64,000 bases of DNA from Prochlorococcus sp. MIT 1314 (GTDB lineage Bacteria; Cyanobacteriota; Cyanobacteriia; PCC-6307; Cyanobiaceae): NCBI RefSeq assembly GCF_034093315.1, contig NZ_CP139300.1, positions 1 to 64,000 on the forward strand. Reading direction: 5' to 3'. The notes below the pieces were generated by a model. That model worked only from the letters and a program-made list of their open reading frames with translations. It searched no databases and was not told the origin of the DNA. The position numbers were made by a program, and so were the translations under genes. Within the stretch, counting starts at the first letter, position 1; every line of letters begins with the position of its first letter. Of the stretch, positions 47,574-58,703 are shown in pieces.

Positions 47574-49031
47574 ATGAGAATTCTTCTTGCCGCTGCCGAA
47601 TGTGCTCCAATGATCAAAGTTGGAGGAATGGGAGATGTGGTTGGTTCGTTACCTCCATCTTTGATCAAACTTGGTCACGATGTAAGGGTAATAATTCCAG
47701 GCTATGGTAAGTTGTGGAGTCTTTTAGAGGTATCTAATGAACCAGTCTTCAGAGCAAATACTATGGAGACTGATTTCGCTGTTTATGAAGCCAAACATCC
47801 AATACATAATTATGTGATTTACCTAGTTGGTCATCCAACATTCGACTCTGACCAAATATATGGAGGTGAGAATGAGGATTGGCGCTTTACTTTTTTTGCT
47901 AGTGCTACTGCAGAATTTGCCTGGAATTGTTGGAAACCTCAAGTTCTTCATTGCCATGATTGGCATACTGGGATGATTCCAGTTTGGATGCATCAGGACC
48001 CTGAAATTAGTACTGTTTTCACAATTCATAATTTAAAATATCAAGGACCCTGGAGATGGAAACTAGAAAAAATGACTTGGTGTCCTTGGTATATGCACGG
48101 AGACCACACAATGGCAGCAGCTATGTTGTACGCAGATAGAGTAAATGCTGTTTCTCCAACTTATGCTGATGAAATTAAAACCCATGAATATGGGGAAAGC
48201 CTTGAAGGATTACTTAATTACATATCAGGTAAATTACGAGGTATTCTTAATGGTATAGATCTAGATGAATGGAATCCCGCCAAAGATCCAGTTTTGCCCG
48301 CAAAATTTAGTTTTAACAATTTAGAAAAGAGGAGAGAAAATAAGAAAATACTTCAGCGAGAAATGGGCCTTGAAGTTAATCCTAAGAAATATCTTTTAGG
48401 TATGGTTAGTAGGTTGGTTGATCAAAAAGGAGTTGATTTACTTCTACAAGTTTCAAGAAGACTTTTAGCCTATACAGATTCGCAAATAGCTGTTTTAGGA
48501 ACTGGAGATAGATATTTAGAGTCAGGATTATGGCAATTAGCATTAGATTACCCGGGAAGATTTTCAGTATTTCTTACCTATGATGATTCTTTGTCAAGGC
48601 TTATATATGGCGGCTCTGATGCATTCTTGATGCCAAGTAGATTCGAACCTTGTGGTATTAGTCAACTTCTTGCTATGAGGTATGGTTCTATCCCAATAGT
48701 AAGGCGAGTTGGAGGTTTAGTAGATACGGTTTTACCTCATGACCCAGAAAATAATACTGGTACAGGTTTTTGCTTTGATCGCTTTGAGCCTATAGATTTC
48801 TATACTTCTTTAGTAAGATCTTGGGAGGCGTTCAGGCATAAAGATAGTTGGGAATTACTGCAAAAAAGAGCCATGAGAGAAGAGTTCAGTTGGCAAAGAT
48901 CAGCTCTCGAATACGAAATTATGTATAAAGATGTTTGCGGAATAAAGGAACCATCACCAGACGTTGCTGAAGTTGAGAAATTTTCTTACGGACAATCCGC
49001 TGATCCATCTTTAAAAAAAGGGATGACTTAA
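47574..49031 (+). CDS. glgA: Glycogen synthase
   Basis: ADP-glucose-dependent GT5 glucosyltransferase that extends glycogen. The 485 residues start with [24 protein letters not shown], containing the ADP-glucose-binding KVGG. Further on are [43 protein letters not shown], and the C-terminal [35 protein letters not shown] start at 47574. murF follows 7 bp later. Confidence 0.97.
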   Translation: MRILLAAAECAPMIKVGGMGDVVGSLPPSLIKLGHDVRVIIPGYGKLWSLLEVSNEPVFRANTMETDFAVYEAKHPIHNYVIYLVGHPTFDSDQIYGGENEDWRFTFFASATAEFAWNCWKPQVLHCHDWHTGMIPVWMHQDPEISTVFTIHNLKYQGPWRWKLEKMTWCPWYMHGDHTMAAAMLYADRVNAVSPTYADEIKTHEYGESLEGLLNYISGKLRGILNGIDLDEWNPAKDPVLPAKFSFNNLEKRRENKKILQREMGLEVNPKKYLLGMVSRLVDQKGVDLLLQVSRRLLAYTDSQIAVLGTGDRYLESGLWQLALDYPGRFSVFLTYDDSLSRLIYGGSDAFLMPSRFEPCGISQLLAMRYGSIPIVRRVGGLVDTVLPHDPENNTGTGFCFDRFEPIDFYTSLVRSWEAFRHKDSWELLQKRAMREEFSWQRSALEYEIMYKDVCGIKEPSPDVAEVEKFSYGQSADPSLKKGMT

Positions 49032-49038
49032 TATTTTA

Positions 49039-50412
49039 ATGGAATTCTCTTTAAAAGAATTAAACAATGTTTTGGGTCATATTAAAAATCTAGGTGAGGG
49101 GGAAAAAGATTATTTAAATTTTAAAAATATAAGTATTGATAGTAGGACTTTATTAAAAAATGATCTTTTTATAGCTATTAAGGGTAAAAATCACGACGGA
49201 CATAGTTTTCTTCCAGATGTATTAAAGAAAGGAGTGAAGGCAGTCATAATTAAAAAAGGGATGCAGAAATTACTTCCTTGTGATTTCCCTTGTTGGGTTG
49301 TGAATGACACTTTAGATGCATTCCAAAAATTAACATTGCTCAAAAGAAAAAAATTAAATATCCCTGTAGTTGCAATTACTGGTTCAGTAGGTAAAACAAC
49401 TACAAAAGAAATGATTGGGCAAGTTTTAAAGAAACTTGGAAGAATTAAACTGTCTTACTCAAATTTTAATAATGAGATTGGGGTTGGTCTTACAATTCTT
49501 GCGACAGATATTGAAGATAAAGTTTTAGTTCTTGAGATGGGAATGAGAGGTCTTGGACAGATCGAAAATTTGTCTAAATATAGTGAACCCGATATTGCAG
49601 TTATTACTAACATTGGGACAGCTCATATTGGATTGTTAGGCTCAAAAAAAAATATTACTTATGCAAAGTGTGAAATTACTAAGTTCTTAAATCCGCATGG
49701 GGTTGTAATAATTCCAGCAAATGATGCATTTCTAGAGGAAACTTTAAAAAAATACTGGAAAGGTAGAGTAATAAAAGTAGAGCTATTAAATATTAAAAAT
49801 CAAAAGGGGAGTTTTAAAAAAGATGATAATTTACGGGGAGTTTTTAATCCCTCTAATAAAACAATTTTAATAGAAGGAAATACCTTCGAAATTTCATTTG
49901 ATGGATTTCACAACTCTTCAAATTTCTTATTTGCTTATGCAGTTGCTAAAGAGCTAGGTATGGATTTCCCAAGGTTTAATAAATTTGATTTTGCAAGTTT
50001 AGAAGGAAGGAATAAAATTCTTAAATCAGTTAAAACAACAATTTATGATGAATCGTATAATGCTTCGCCAGAATCTGTAAAAGCATGTATAGAAAATCTC
50101 TTAGAAAAGCCGCGAAATCATTTTTTTATATTTGGAAGTATGCAAGAATTGGGAAAAGAATCAGAAAAATATCACAAAGAAATATTCGACTTGGTAAATC
50201 ATTCAGACATAGAAAAATGTTTATTTATTTGTGATGAAAAAGATGAAAAATTTTACTCTAATTATCTAAAAGACAAGAAAAAATTTTTCGTTTTAAATGA
50301 TATTAAAGATGTACCAAAAGAGATAAATAAATCTACAAAAAGAGGCGATTCTATTTTGATTAAAGGGAGCAGATATTGGCAGCTAGAAAAAATTATTGAA
50401 TTAATTAATTAG
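49039..50412 (+). CDS. murF: UDP-MurNAc-tripeptide D-alanyl-D-alanine ligase
   Basis: Adds D-Ala-D-Ala to the peptidoglycan precursor. The 457-residue Mur ligase has [28 protein letters not shown] in the N-domain, P-loop [15 protein letters not shown] (about 114-128), [27 protein letters not shown], and the C-terminal [22 protein letters not shown] start at 49039. Its last 8 bp overlap the convergent glmU. Confidence 0.95.
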   Translation: MEFSLKELNNVLGHIKNLGEGEKDYLNFKNISIDSRTLLKNDLFIAIKGKNHDGHSFLPDVLKKGVKAVIIKKGMQKLLPCDFPCWVVNDTLDAFQKLTLLKRKKLNIPVVAITGSVGKTTTKEMIGQVLKKLGRIKLSYSNFNNEIGVGLTILATDIEDKVLVLEMGMRGLGQIENLSKYSEPDIAVITNIGTAHIGLLGSKKNITYAKCEITKFLNPHGVVIIPANDAFLEETLKKYWKGRVIKVELLNIKNQKGSFKKDDNLRGVFNPSNKTILIEGNTFEISFDGFHNSSNFLFAYAVAKELGMDFPRFNKFDFASLEGRNKILKSVKTTIYDESYNASPESVKACIENLLEKPRNHFFIFGSMQELGKESEKYHKEIFDLVNHSDIEKCLFICDEKDEKFYSNYLKDKKKFFVLNDIKDVPKEINKSTKRGDSILIKGSRYWQLEKIIELIN

Positions 50413-51763
50413 ATAGAGGCTTCTTTTTTTTCCAATTATCTATATTTACTTGCTTAGTTCTTGAAATTGCTAATGAATTATCTTTGGAGTCTTTTGTGAT
50501 CACCGAACCAGCTCCTGTTGTAACTGATTCCCCAAGATTTATAGGCGCAACAAAAACTGTATTTGCACCTATACTGGAATTTCTACCAATTTTTGTTTGA
50601 TATTTTTTCTGACCATCAAAATTTGCAGTAATAGTACCTGCACCTATATTTGTAGATCTTCCAATAATCGAATCACCAATATAACTTAGATGGTTTACTT
50701 TGGATTCTTCCTCTAGTTGACTATTTTTTATTTCAACAAAATTACCTATCTTACTGTAAGAAGATATTTTGGATTTAGGTCTAATATGACTGTAGGGACC
50801 AATTTTTATATGATCCATTATCTGAGAATCATAAACAGTTGAATTTGAAATTTCACAATGGAATCCAACATTTGAATTTTCAATAAAAGTATTTGGTCCA
50901 ATAATGCAATTATTAAATATTTTGGTACATCCTCTTATGTGAGTATTAGCTTCTATGATCACATCTTTGCCAATCTCCGCTTCTTCACTTATTGAACAAC
51001 TTGTTTTATTTATAAATGTTACGCCATTAAGCATATGCTTTTCTTTAATTAAATTCTGAAAAAGTTCTTCGCATTTTGATAGTTGAATTCTATTGTTAAT
51101 GCCTTGAAGTTCTCCATTATCCTCTATCTCTAAGCTTAAGGAATTCTCTAGCAGAGCTACTGTATCAGTTAAGTAAATTTCTTTTTGTTTATTGTTGTTT
51201 TGTAAGTTACTTATTATTTTTGACAAATTTCCCCAGTTAAAACAGTAAATACCTGCATTTATTAATAAATTAAGTTGTTCTTGATTATTACAATCTTTTT
51301 CTTCAACAATTCTCTCAATAAAATTCCCTTTCAAAAAGACTCTGCCATACCCATAAGGATTTTTCTTCTTTGTCGTTATTAAAGAAACATCTGCATTATT
51401 TGAATCATGTAAATTTAAAAGCCTTTTTAGAGTCTCAGGCTTGATAAGAGGGACATCTCCGTTTAGCACCAAAAGTTTCCCTTCATTTGTCTTTACTTGA
51501 TTACAAAGTGTCTGTATGGCATGACCGGTACCTAGTTGAGGCTCTTGAATGACAAAATGGATCTTTTTATTATGTGGAATTGAATCTTGTACTTCTTTTG
51601 ATTTGTGTCCAGTAATTACAAAAATTTGGTCAGGATTCAATTTATCACAAGAATTAATTACCCTTTGCAAAAGACTTTTGCCAGAAATTTTGTGTAAAAC
51701 CTTAGGTATCGAGCTTTCCATCCTAGTGCCCTTACCTGCCGCCAATATTGCAACACTTAACAT
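50405..51763 (-). CDS. glmU: Bifunctional GlmU (glucosamine-1-P acetyltransferase / GlcNAc-1-P uridyltransferase)
   Basis: Makes UDP-GlcNAc for cell wall and lipopolysaccharide. The N-terminal uridyltransferase has [35 protein letters not shown] and [10 protein letters not shown]; the C-terminal part is a left-handed beta-helix with repeated hexapeptides and [27 protein letters not shown] holding the catalytic region. An ATG at 51778 would add five residues (MYSKN), but [12 protein letters not shown] at 51763 matches the family start. About 452 residues. Convergent overlap with murF. Confidence 0.95.
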   Translation of the reverse strand: MLSVAILAAGKGTRMESSIPKVLHKISGKSLLQRVINSCDKLNPDQIFVITGHKSKEVQDSIPHNKKIHFVIQEPQLGTGHAIQTLCNQVKTNEGKLLVLNGDVPLIKPETLKRLLNLHDSNNADVSLITTKKKNPYGYGRVFLKGNFIERIVEEKDCNNQEQLNLLINAGIYCFNWGNLSKIISNLQNNNKQKEIYLTDTVALLENSLSLEIEDNGELQGINNRIQLSKCEELFQNLIKEKHMLNGVTFINKTSCSISEEAEIGKDVIIEANTHIRGCTKIFNNCIIGPNTFIENSNVGFHCEISNSTVYDSQIMDHIKIGPYSHIRPKSKISSYSKIGNFVEIKNSQLEEESKVNHLSYIGDSIIGRSTNIGAGTITANFDGQKKYQTKIGRNSSIGANTVFVAPINLGESVTTGAGSVITKDSKDNSLAISRTKQVNIDNWKKKKPLSN

Positions 51764-51788
51764 GTTTTTTGAATACATATATATAAAT

Positions 51789-52694
51789 CTAACTCTTGAA
51801 GGCCGACTTCGTCATTCCCCACTTCTTTCTCCATTTCTTTGTAGATACTAGATTTGATAATAATTGCTCATCTAATCTTTTCTTAATGATATCGTCTCGC
51901 CTTGAGTTTAAATTATGGTCTCTGTAAGGAATACTAGCTTTAGTTAAAAGGTGTTCCTCTTCCATGACAGATAACTTTTCAAAATTTAAATTGAGTTTCA
52001 ATTTATTCTTGTCAAATTTTGCTATCGCGACAGTTCCCTGACTCCAAAAACCACAGTCATTAATGCCTGGTTTAATACTGAAAATCTCTAAACCAAGATT
52101 TCTTAAGGTCTTTCTTACTGCCGCTGAAGAAGAGTAAGTTATTAAATAACCTTGAGGATTGAGCTTTTCTGTAACCTTAGATAAAAATTCAATTGTCCAA
52201 ACTTGAGGGCATTTTTGGGGAGAAAAACCATCTAAATAAATCAGATCGAATTTATTAGCTGCAGGAATAATATTAATTTTTTCTCTAGCATCACCCCACA
52301 AAATCTTACACTTAAAAAATGGATCCTCAAAGTAATTGTTTTGGTGCAATGATTCAAATATTTTTTTGATTTTTGGAGCCCATAATTTCAGGAAAGATTT
52401 ATTTTTGATTGAATATTCAAGAGGCTTTTTATCAATCTCTAATGCAAACAAATTTAAATACGATTTTTGTTTAATTAATTCATCTAATAAAGAAGCGGAA
52501 TTGTATCCTAAACCAAAACATATATCCAAAACATTGAGAGATTTGCCCTTAAATCTTTGCAAATCAGAAGGAGCAGTAAACTTTATTTTTGTTTCTTCCA
52601 ATGCTCCCAGTAAGCTATGGAAATTTTCTTGAAAAGAGATACTTTTTAAAGAGTAACTCCCGTCTTTCGTTAAAACTTCTATTAATTTAGACAA
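51789..52694 (-). CDS. MnmC-like SAM-dependent methyltransferase (single domain)
   Basis: A 301-residue protein with the methyltransferase domain of Mnm[19 protein letters not shown] (SAM site, about 55-72), [37 protein letters not shown] and [24 protein letters not shown]. The FAD oxidase half of E. coli MnmC is absent, as in the stand-alone MnmC2/MnmD type that makes mnm5U at the wobble position of some tRNAs. tRNA modification is inferred. It lies between aroA (12 bp) and glmU on the same strand. Confidence 0.85.
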   Translation of the reverse strand: MSKLIEVLTKDGSYSLKSISFQENFHSLLGALEETKIKFTAPSDLQRFKGKSLNVLDICFGLGYNSASLLDELIKQKSYLNLFALEIDKKPLEYSIKNKSFLKLWAPKIKKIFESLHQNNYFEDPFFKCKILWGDAREKINIIPAANKFDLIYLDGFSPQKCPQVWTIEFLSKVTEKLNPQGYLITYSSSAAVRKTLRNLGLEIFSIKPGINDCGFWSQGTVAIAKFDKNKLKLNLNFEKLSVMEEEHLLTKASIPYRDHNLNSRRDDIIKKRLDEQLLSNLVSTKKWRKKWGMTKSAFKS

Positions 52695-52706
52695 AAACTT
52701 TTTGAG

Positions 52707-54017
52707 TTAGTTAGTTAGTTTTTCAAGGTCTTCCCAAAAAGAGGGATAAGAGACATTAGATGCATCTGCTCTCGTTATTTTTGAGGTACCTTTGGCTAGA
52801 AGTGAAGCGATAGCAAGACTCATTGATACTCGATGATCCGTTTCACTGTCTACTTCCGCAGAATTAAAGTTTGATTGACCGTTAATGATTAAGCCATCCT
52901 CTTTTTCTATTATTTCTGCACCGAATTTTCGCAACTGTCTCGCCATAACTTTTAACCGGTCTGTTTCCTTAACTCTTAATTCCCGTGCATCCTTAATTTC
53001 AGAAACCCCATTACAAAAACAAGCAGCTACTGTAAGTATAGGAATTTCATCTATAAGTTTTGGGAGAACATCTCCTTCAATAGTAAATGATCTTAGGTTA
53101 TTTGCAGTCTTTACTTTAATAGATCCAATAGGTTCTCCTGCAATTGTTGATTTGTCTAGAATCTCATAATTGCATCCCATCAGATCCATTATGTTTAATA
53201 TTCCGGTTCTAGTGGGGTTTAATCCAACATTCTGAATATAAACTTCTGAATTTGGAACAATGGATGCAGCAATCATCCAGAAAGATGCAGAACTTATGTC
53301 TCCAGGTATTAATATTTTCTGACCAATTAAGGTTGCCCCTGATCTGATTACTACATTCCTTCCTAATTCCCCTCTAATACTTATATCTGCCCCAAATGCT
53401 TTTAACATTCTTTCGGTATGATCTCTTGAAGATGCTGGCTCAATAACAGTAGTGGTGCCAGCAGAATTGAGGCCCGCTAATAATATTGCGGATTTTACTT
53501 GAGCACTTGCTACCGGAGTTCCAATAACACATCCTTTAAGTTTATTCCCATTGATTGAGATTGGAGCTTTGTTACCCCTTTCTCTGCCAAAAATTTTGCC
53601 ACCCATCAAAGATAATGGTTTCCCCACTCTCGCCATTGGCCTCTCATTAAGAGAATTGTCCCCCATCAAAATAAAATTCTTACCTTCTAGACCCGCCAAT
53701 AATCCCATTAATAGCCTCATAGTGGTTCCCGAATTTCCACAATTGAGAATTTCTTTTGGCTCTTTTAATCCATCAAGACCTAGGCCTGAAATTGTAAAAG
53801 GCTCATCTTTTTTTATTGTCGGAATATTTACTCCTAATTTCCTGAGACAATCAGCGGTTGATAGTGGGTCTTCAGAATGTAAAAACCCCTCAATAGTAGT
53901 TTCCCCCTGAGCAATACTTCCGATTATTAAGGCTCTATGAGAAATAGATTTGTCTCCCGGTACTTTTATTTTTCCTTTTAAATTACTTCCACCTTTTATT
54001 TCGCGGATATTATTCAT
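52707..54017 (-). CDS. aroA: 3-phosphoshikimate 1-carboxyvinyltransferase (EPSP synthase)
   Basis: Shikimate-pathway enzyme joining PEP and shikimate 3-phosphate. The 436 residues show [19 protein letters not shown] (about 16-34), [34 protein letters not shown], and [25 protein letters not shown]. The residues in the NSGTTMRL loop suggest a class II-like enzyme; this is from memory only. ATG start at 54017. It opens a minus-strand run with the MnmC-like gene and glmU. Confidence 0.96.
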   Translation of the reverse strand: MNNIREIKGGSNLKGKIKVPGDKSISHRALIIGSIAQGETTIEGFLHSEDPLSTADCLRKLGVNIPTIKKDEPFTISGLGLDGLKEPKEILNCGNSGTTMRLLMGLLAGLEGKNFILMGDNSLNERPMARVGKPLSLMGGKIFGRERGNKAPISINGNKLKGCVIGTPVASAQVKSAILLAGLNSAGTTTVIEPASSRDHTERMLKAFGADISIRGELGRNVVIRSGATLIGQKILIPGDISSASFWMIAASIVPNSEVYIQNVGLNPTRTGILNIMDLMGCNYEILDKSTIAGEPIGSIKVKTANNLRSFTIEGDVLPKLIDEIPILTVAACFCNGVSEIKDARELRVKETDRLKVMARQLRKFGAEIIEKEDGLIINGQSNFNSAEVDSETDHRVSMSLAIASLLAKGTSKITRADASNVSYPSFWEDLEKLTN

Positions 54018-54121
54018 TTTTAAATTAAAACTTGATAAAGTTTTTATATATACAAATTAGATATATATTATCAATAAGTTTGTTTTTAAAAAAAAAATAT
54101 TCAAAGTAAGTAACTGTTTTC

Positions 54122-54127
54122 TATAAT
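54122..54127 (+). promoter_or_regulatory. Possible -10 element for comB
   Basis: TATAAT sits 16 bp upstream of the TTG start at 54144, with AAAAGGA just before the start as a plausible ribosome-binding site (AAGGA ending 2 bp from TTG). The 5' leader would be very short. No recognisable -35. Confidence 0.4.
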
Positions 54128-54143
54128 AAAAAAAGAAAAGGAA

Positions 54144-54878
54144 TTGATCATTAATCTTACTTATTATCACGTTGCAAATGATGTTCCAGAAATAAACCCC
54201 GATATTGCAGTGGTTATTGATGTTTTAAGAGCCACAACTACAATCTCTTGGGCTTTAAAAAATGGAGCTGATTCAATACAAGTTTTTGCAGATTTAGATT
54301 TGTTGAAAGAAGCTGCATTTAAGTGGCAAGCAGATGAGAGAATAATGCTTGGAGAAAGAGGCGGAAAGAAAATTGACGGTTTTGATTTGGGAAATTCTCC
54401 TTTATCAGTCACAAAAAAGGTTGTTAATGGTAAAAGACTATTTATGAGTACTACAAATGGCACTAAATCCTTGCAAAAAGTTCAACATGCAAAGCATTTA
54501 TTTGCTATGGGACTCCCAAATAGGAGAGCAGTTGCAGAAAGAATTATTTCACTACGCAGTGAAAGCGTTTTAATACTTGGTAGTGGCTGGGAAGGCTCAT
54601 ATTCACTTGAGGATTCTTTGGCCGCTGGTGCTTTGGCTTCATACTTGGAAGCAAACTGTGATTTTGAAGTCAATATTCTTAATGACGAATTACAGGCTGC
54701 TTTGGCACTCTGGAATTTATGGAAAAATGATATTTTGAAATGTTTAAAAACAGCAACCCATGGCAAAAGATTGACAAGTCTTGGAGATTATGAGGAAGAT
54801 TTTAATTGTTGTTCTGAACTTGATTGCTTAGATATTGTTCCTGCGCAAGTTGAAAGAGGTGTAATTCGTGCCTCATAA
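54144..54878 (+). CDS. comB: 2-phosphosulfolactate phosphatase-like protein (ComB family)
   Basis: A 244-residue ComB-family Mg2+-dependent phosphatase. In methanogens ComB acts in coenzyme M synthesis; cyanobacteria keep the family although CoM use is not established there. Motifs: AVVIDVLRATTTISWALKNGA, LGERGGKKIDGFDLGNSPL, MSTTNGTKSLQ and ILGSGWEGSYSLEDSLAAGALA. TTG start at 54144 with an AAGGA site upstream. The nitrilase gene follows after 30 bp. The physiological substrate here is unknown. Confidence 0.88.
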   Translation: MIINLTYYHVANDVPEINPDIAVVIDVLRATTTISWALKNGADSIQVFADLDLLKEAAFKWQADERIMLGERGGKKIDGFDLGNSPLSVTKKVVNGKRLFMSTTNGTKSLQKVQHAKHLFAMGLPNRRAVAERIISLRSESVLILGSGWEGSYSLEDSLAAGALASYLEANCDFEVNILNDELQAALALWNLWKNDILKCLKTATHGKRLTSLGDYEEDFNCCSELDCLDIVPAQVERGVIRAS

Positions 54879-54908
54879 TTTACGAATTAGTTCACTAGGA
54901 GTAAAGTC

Positions 54909-55736
54909 TTGACTGATTTTTTGGTAGCTGCATTGCAAATAACGAGCACTTCAAATGTTGAAGCAAATTTTGCTGAAGCAGAAGAACAGATTGAATTGGC
55001 TGCTAGAAGAGGTGCTGAATTAATCGGATTGCCTGAGAATTTTGCTTTTTTAGGAGAAGATGATGAAAAGCTTAGATTATCTTCTGAATTGTCAATGAAG
55101 TGTACAAACTTCCTTAAAACCATGTCACAAAGGTATCAAGTATTTCTTTTGGGTGGAGGGTATCCTGTACCTGCTGGTGATGATAGTCATACCCTAAATA
55201 GGTCAGCACTCTTTGGAAGAGATGGACAGGTATTGGCAAAATATGACAAAATTCACTTGTTTGATGTTGATTTGCCAGACGGAAATTTATATAAGGAATC
55301 ATCTACTATTTTATCTGGAGAGGAATATCCCCCAGTTGTTGATGTTCCTGGTTTATGCAAAGTAGGATTATCAATTTGTTATGATGTTAGATTTCCTGAA
55401 CTTTATAGATATTTGTCTGCTAATGGTGCAGAGCTAATTATGATTCCCGCAGCTTTTACAGCATTTACTGGGAAGGATCACTGGCAAATCCTATTACAAG
55501 CAAGAGCGATAGAGAATACAGCATATATAGTTGCACCAGCTCAAACTGGGATTCATTATGGTAGAAGGCAAAGTCATGGCCATGCAATGGTAATTGACCC
55601 CTGGGGCACTGTTTTGTCTGATGCTGGAAAAACTCAGGGCGCTGCAATAGCACCAGCTGATAAAGAAAGAGTAAAGAAAATTAGGGAACAGATGCCAAGC
55701 CTTAAACATAGAAAAAACAAATTGTTTTCAAAATAA
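54909..55736 (+). CDS. Carbon-nitrogen hydrolase (nitrilase superfamily)
   Basis: A 275-residue nitrilase-fold amidohydrolase with the full Glu-Lys-Cys triad: E in LIGLPENFAFLG, K in AKYDKIHLFDVDLPDG, C in VGLSICYDVRFPELYRYL. It resembles the Nit1/deaminated-glutathione amidase branch (NIT family), but substrate is not determined by sequence alone. TTG start at 54909 with AGGAG upstream. Its stop shares a base with the amidase ATG (55736), so translation is coupled. Confidence 0.88.
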   Translation: MTDFLVAALQITSTSNVEANFAEAEEQIELAARRGAELIGLPENFAFLGEDDEKLRLSSELSMKCTNFLKTMSQRYQVFLLGGGYPVPAGDDSHTLNRSALFGRDGQVLAKYDKIHLFDVDLPDGNLYKESSTILSGEEYPPVVDVPGLCKVGLSICYDVRFPELYRYLSANGAELIMIPAAFTAFTGKDHWQILLQARAIENTAYIVAPAQTGIHYGRRQSHGHAMVIDPWGTVLSDAGKTQGAAIAPADKERVKKIREQMPSLKHRKNKLFSK

Positions 55737-56821
55737 TGTCAAAGTTTTTAAATAATAAACTTTTTCGTTATTTATCAGTTTTTTTATTTTTAAATACTCA
55801 GTTCCTCCCAGTAAAATCCTCAAGTGCTTTAGCGGCATGGGCCTTAAAAAATAATGGGTTTTTAGAATTAAGAACTAAACCAAATACAAATTTAAAAGCA
55901 TACTTTCAGCGGGCTAACCAAATATATGGAGATAGATTCTGGGTGGATTTCCCTGGGGAATTAAAAAATCCCAGAACAATAAAAGGTAATGGTCCAATAA
56001 AAGAAATTAGATTAGGTAAACCAAATAAGGGCAAAACAAGACTAGTAATTGAATTTAATGAAGAAGCCTATTTGAACCCTTTGATGTGGAGAATGGTTGG
56101 ATTAAATCAAAATAGGTGGAGAATTAAACTATTCACACCAAAATATTCATTTAAGAGCATTGGTGAAGGTTTAGTTGAAAAGAGAATAAAAAATATTAGA
56201 GCAAATCAAGGCTCAAGTTATATTAAGAAAAGTGTTCATAATTACAACCAATTACCAAACGTAAAACAAAACAAATTTTCGGTTGTTCTCGATCCAGGGC
56301 ATGGAGGGCCTGATCCGGGAGCAATAGGTATTGGTGGGTTAAGGGAAACAGATGTTGTACTCGAGGTTTCCAAAATAGTTGAAAAGTTGCTCTCCGAGAA
56401 AGGTGTAAAAGTAAGGTTAACTAGAAAAAATGAAGTTGATTTGGATTTACCTCCAAGAGTTTCCTTTGCTAACAATACAGATGCGGATATCTTTGTAAGT
56501 ATTCATGCAAATGCCTCAAGAGGTAAAAGGCGAGATATTAATGGGTTAGAAACGTTTTACTTTAGAGGGTGGAGAGGAAGATTACTCGCCAAAAGAATTC
56601 AAAAACAAATTTTAAGAGTTTCCCCTGGGAGTCCCGATCGAGGAGTTAAACAGGGTAGATTCTACGTAATTAAAAATACTAGGATGCCCGCAGTACTTGT
56701 AGAAATTGGATTTTTAACAGGAAGATTAGATGCAAGAAGATTAGAGAAACCATCACATCGTAAAAGAATAGCTTATGCAATTGCTAAAGGCATTCTTGAA
56801 TATCTTTATAAAGTAGGGTGA
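55736..56821 (+). CDS. N-acetylmuramoyl-L-alanine amidase (AmiC-like)
   Basis: Periplasmic cell-wall amidase for daughter-cell separation. The 361 residues hold an N-terminal signal/anchor (about 8-30), an AMIN-type domain (about 38-150) and an Amidase_3 catalytic domain from about residue 180: VVLDPGHGGPDPGAIG (zinc His), GLRETDVVLEV (zinc Glu), VSIHANAS (zinc His), and VEIGFLTGRLD (catalytic Glu). Coupled upstream to the nitrilase gene and downstream to murI by a 4-bp GTGA overlap. Confidence 0.93.
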   Translation: MSKFLNNKLFRYLSVFLFLNTQFLPVKSSSALAAWALKNNGFLELRTKPNTNLKAYFQRANQIYGDRFWVDFPGELKNPRTIKGNGPIKEIRLGKPNKGKTRLVIEFNEEAYLNPLMWRMVGLNQNRWRIKLFTPKYSFKSIGEGLVEKRIKNIRANQGSSYIKKSVHNYNQLPNVKQNKFSVVLDPGHGGPDPGAIGIGGLRETDVVLEVSKIVEKLLSEKGVKVRLTRKNEVDLDLPPRVSFANNTDADIFVSIHANASRGKRRDINGLETFYFRGWRGRLLAKRIQKQILRVSPGSPDRGVKQGRFYVIKNTRMPAVLVEIGFLTGRLDARRLEKPSHRKRIAYAIAKGILEYLYKVG

Positions 56822-57612
56822 AACTTAAAATAGGTATATTTGACAGTGGTATAGGTGGTTTTACTATCCTTAATTCTTTACTAAAGAAACGTAGTGATGT
56901 TGAAGTTTTTTATTTGGCTGATACAAAAAGGATTCCTTTTGGAAATAAAAATTTTAAAGAGATAAGGTTAATCGCAAAAGAGATTTGCACCTTTTTTGAA
57001 TATAAGAATTTGGATGCACTTTTAATAGCATGTAACACTACAAATGCATGTGCGCTTGATATTTTAGAAAACAACTTAAGGATTCCTTGTTTTGACCTTA
57101 TAAACTCAGTATCAGAAATAGTTGACAAACAAATAATTGGTGTCTTAGCAACACAAACAACAGTTAGATCATCATATTATAAAAATGCTATAGGTTCTAA
57201 AAATGAGAATTTGACCATTTTTCAACAAGATTGTCCAGAATTTGTATCCGAAATTGAAAAAGAAGAGTTAAATTTTAATAAGTTAAATCATCTTTCGGAC
57301 TTGTATTTAAGACCACTATTAAATAAAAATATTGAAGAATTAATACTTGGATGTAGCCATTATCCTTTAATTTATGACTTTTTAAGAAAAAAAATTGATT
57401 CAAACATAAGAATTATTGATCCATCAGAAGCGTTAATAAAAAAATTTAATGAATCTTTTGCTATTCCAAAGACTGTTAGCTATGAGAGTCTTTCTTACGA
57501 AAATGTAAAATTTTTCGTTACTTCAAAAAAAGATGAATTTTCCAAAAAAGTAAAAATTTGGCTTGAAATTAATAAAGAAATTAGGTTAGTTAACCTCCGA
57601 AGCAATGTTTGA
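56818..57612 (+). CDS. murI: Glutamate racemase
   Basis: Makes D-glutamate for peptidoglycan. The 264 residues show the Asp/Ser motif GIFDSGIGGFTIL (6-18), first catalytic Cys in ACNTTNACAL, and second Cys in LGCSHYPLI, as in cofactor-independent racemases. GTG start at 56818 overlaps the amidase stop by 4 bp (GTGA), an arrangement that makes a different start unlikely. Functionally grouped with the amidase. Confidence 0.95.
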   Translation: MKLKIGIFDSGIGGFTILNSLLKKRSDVEVFYLADTKRIPFGNKNFKEIRLIAKEICTFFEYKNLDALLIACNTTNACALDILENNLRIPCFDLINSVSEIVDKQIIGVLATQTTVRSSYYKNAIGSKNENLTIFQQDCPEFVSEIEKEELNFNKLNHLSDLYLRPLLNKNIEELILGCSHYPLIYDFLRKKIDSNIRIIDPSEALIKKFNESFAIPKTVSYESLSYENVKFFVTSKKDEFSKKVKIWLEINKEIRLVNLRSNV

Positions 57613-57639
57613 TTCTTTAATATATATAAGAGGTCAATC

Positions 57640-58611
57640 ATGAACACAGTAACAGAACTACTACAACCAGTTGAAAATGATCTTGATGATCTTATTCTTG
57701 AACTGAAAAATTTAATAGGAGCAGGTCATCCAATTCTTCAAGCCGCAGCAGAACATCTTTTTAGCGCTGGGGGGAAAAGACTTAGGCCAGGCATCGTTTT
57801 ATTAATCTCAAAAGCAATATCTCCTGGATTTAGATTAACCAGTAAACATAAAAGGCTTGCTGAAATCACTGAAATGATTCATACCGCTTCATTAGTCCAC
57901 GATGATGTTGTTGACGAGGCCTCTACAAGAAGAGGGGTAGATACAGTTCATAGCAGATTTAATACCAGAGTGGCTGTTTTGGCAGGTGATTTCTTATTCG
58001 CACAAGCAAGTTGGCACTTGGCAAATCTTGATAATGTAAATGTAGTTAAATTATTAAGTAGAGTAATAATGGATTTAGCAGAAGGTGAAATTAAACAAAA
58101 TTTAAATAGATTCGATTCAGCTCAATCCTTTTCCAAATACATTAATAAAAGCTATTGTAAAACTGCATCATTAATAGCTAATAGTTGCAAAGCAGCGGGA
58201 GTTTTGAGTGATCTTAATGATCAAAAATTAACCTCATTGTACGATTTTGGCAAAAATATTGGTTTAGCTTTCCAAGTTGTAGATGACATACTGGACTTTA
58301 CTGGAAACGATAAACAACTTGGAAAACCTGCTGTAAGTGATCTTGCTAGTGGCTATCTTACAGCACCAGTTTTATATGCTTTAGAAGAAAACAAGAAATT
58401 ATCTGTTCTTATAAACAGAGAACTTGCCGAAAAAAATGATTTAGATGAAGCTCTAAGCATCATTATGAGTTCTAAAGCTATAAAAAACTCTAGGAAACTA
58501 GCTGAGGACTTTGCAATGCTTTCTAAAGAGGCAATAGTTTGGCTTCCTGATTCAGATTACAAAAGGGCATTAATGGCTCTACCAGAATTCGTTCTCAGTC
58601 GTCTTTATTAA
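57640..58611 (+). CDS. sds: Trans-prenyl diphosphate synthase (solanesyl-type)
   Basis: Chain-elongating prenyltransferase, 323 residues, that likely makes the long side chain of plastoquinone. First Asp-rich motif LVHDDVVDEASTRRG (DDxxD), second Asp-rich motif FQVVDDILDFTG, and GGKRLRPGIVLL near the N-terminus. The family in cyanobacteria is annotated as solanesyl diphosphate synthase; chain length is inferred from homology. ATG start at 57640. Confidence 0.9.
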   Translation: MNTVTELLQPVENDLDDLILELKNLIGAGHPILQAAAEHLFSAGGKRLRPGIVLLISKAISPGFRLTSKHKRLAEITEMIHTASLVHDDVVDEASTRRGVDTVHSRFNTRVAVLAGDFLFAQASWHLANLDNVNVVKLLSRVIMDLAEGEIKQNLNRFDSAQSFSKYINKSYCKTASLIANSCKAAGVLSDLNDQKLTSLYDFGKNIGLAFQVVDDILDFTGNDKQLGKPAVSDLASGYLTAPVLYALEENKKLSVLINRELAEKNDLDEALSIIMSSKAIKNSRKLAEDFAMLSKEAIVWLPDSDYKRALMALPEFVLSRLY

Positions 58612-58703
58612 ATTTATTGAAAAATCTTTTCAGCTAAATTAATATTAAAAATTCTGAAAACCATAATTTTTTCGACTAAGTTTATTAAGCATAGATTTAT
58701 TTA

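Noticed and set aside
54167-54766. Two open frames antisense to comB
   Set aside because: No recognisable protein features, and they lie entirely within the strongly conserved comB frame.
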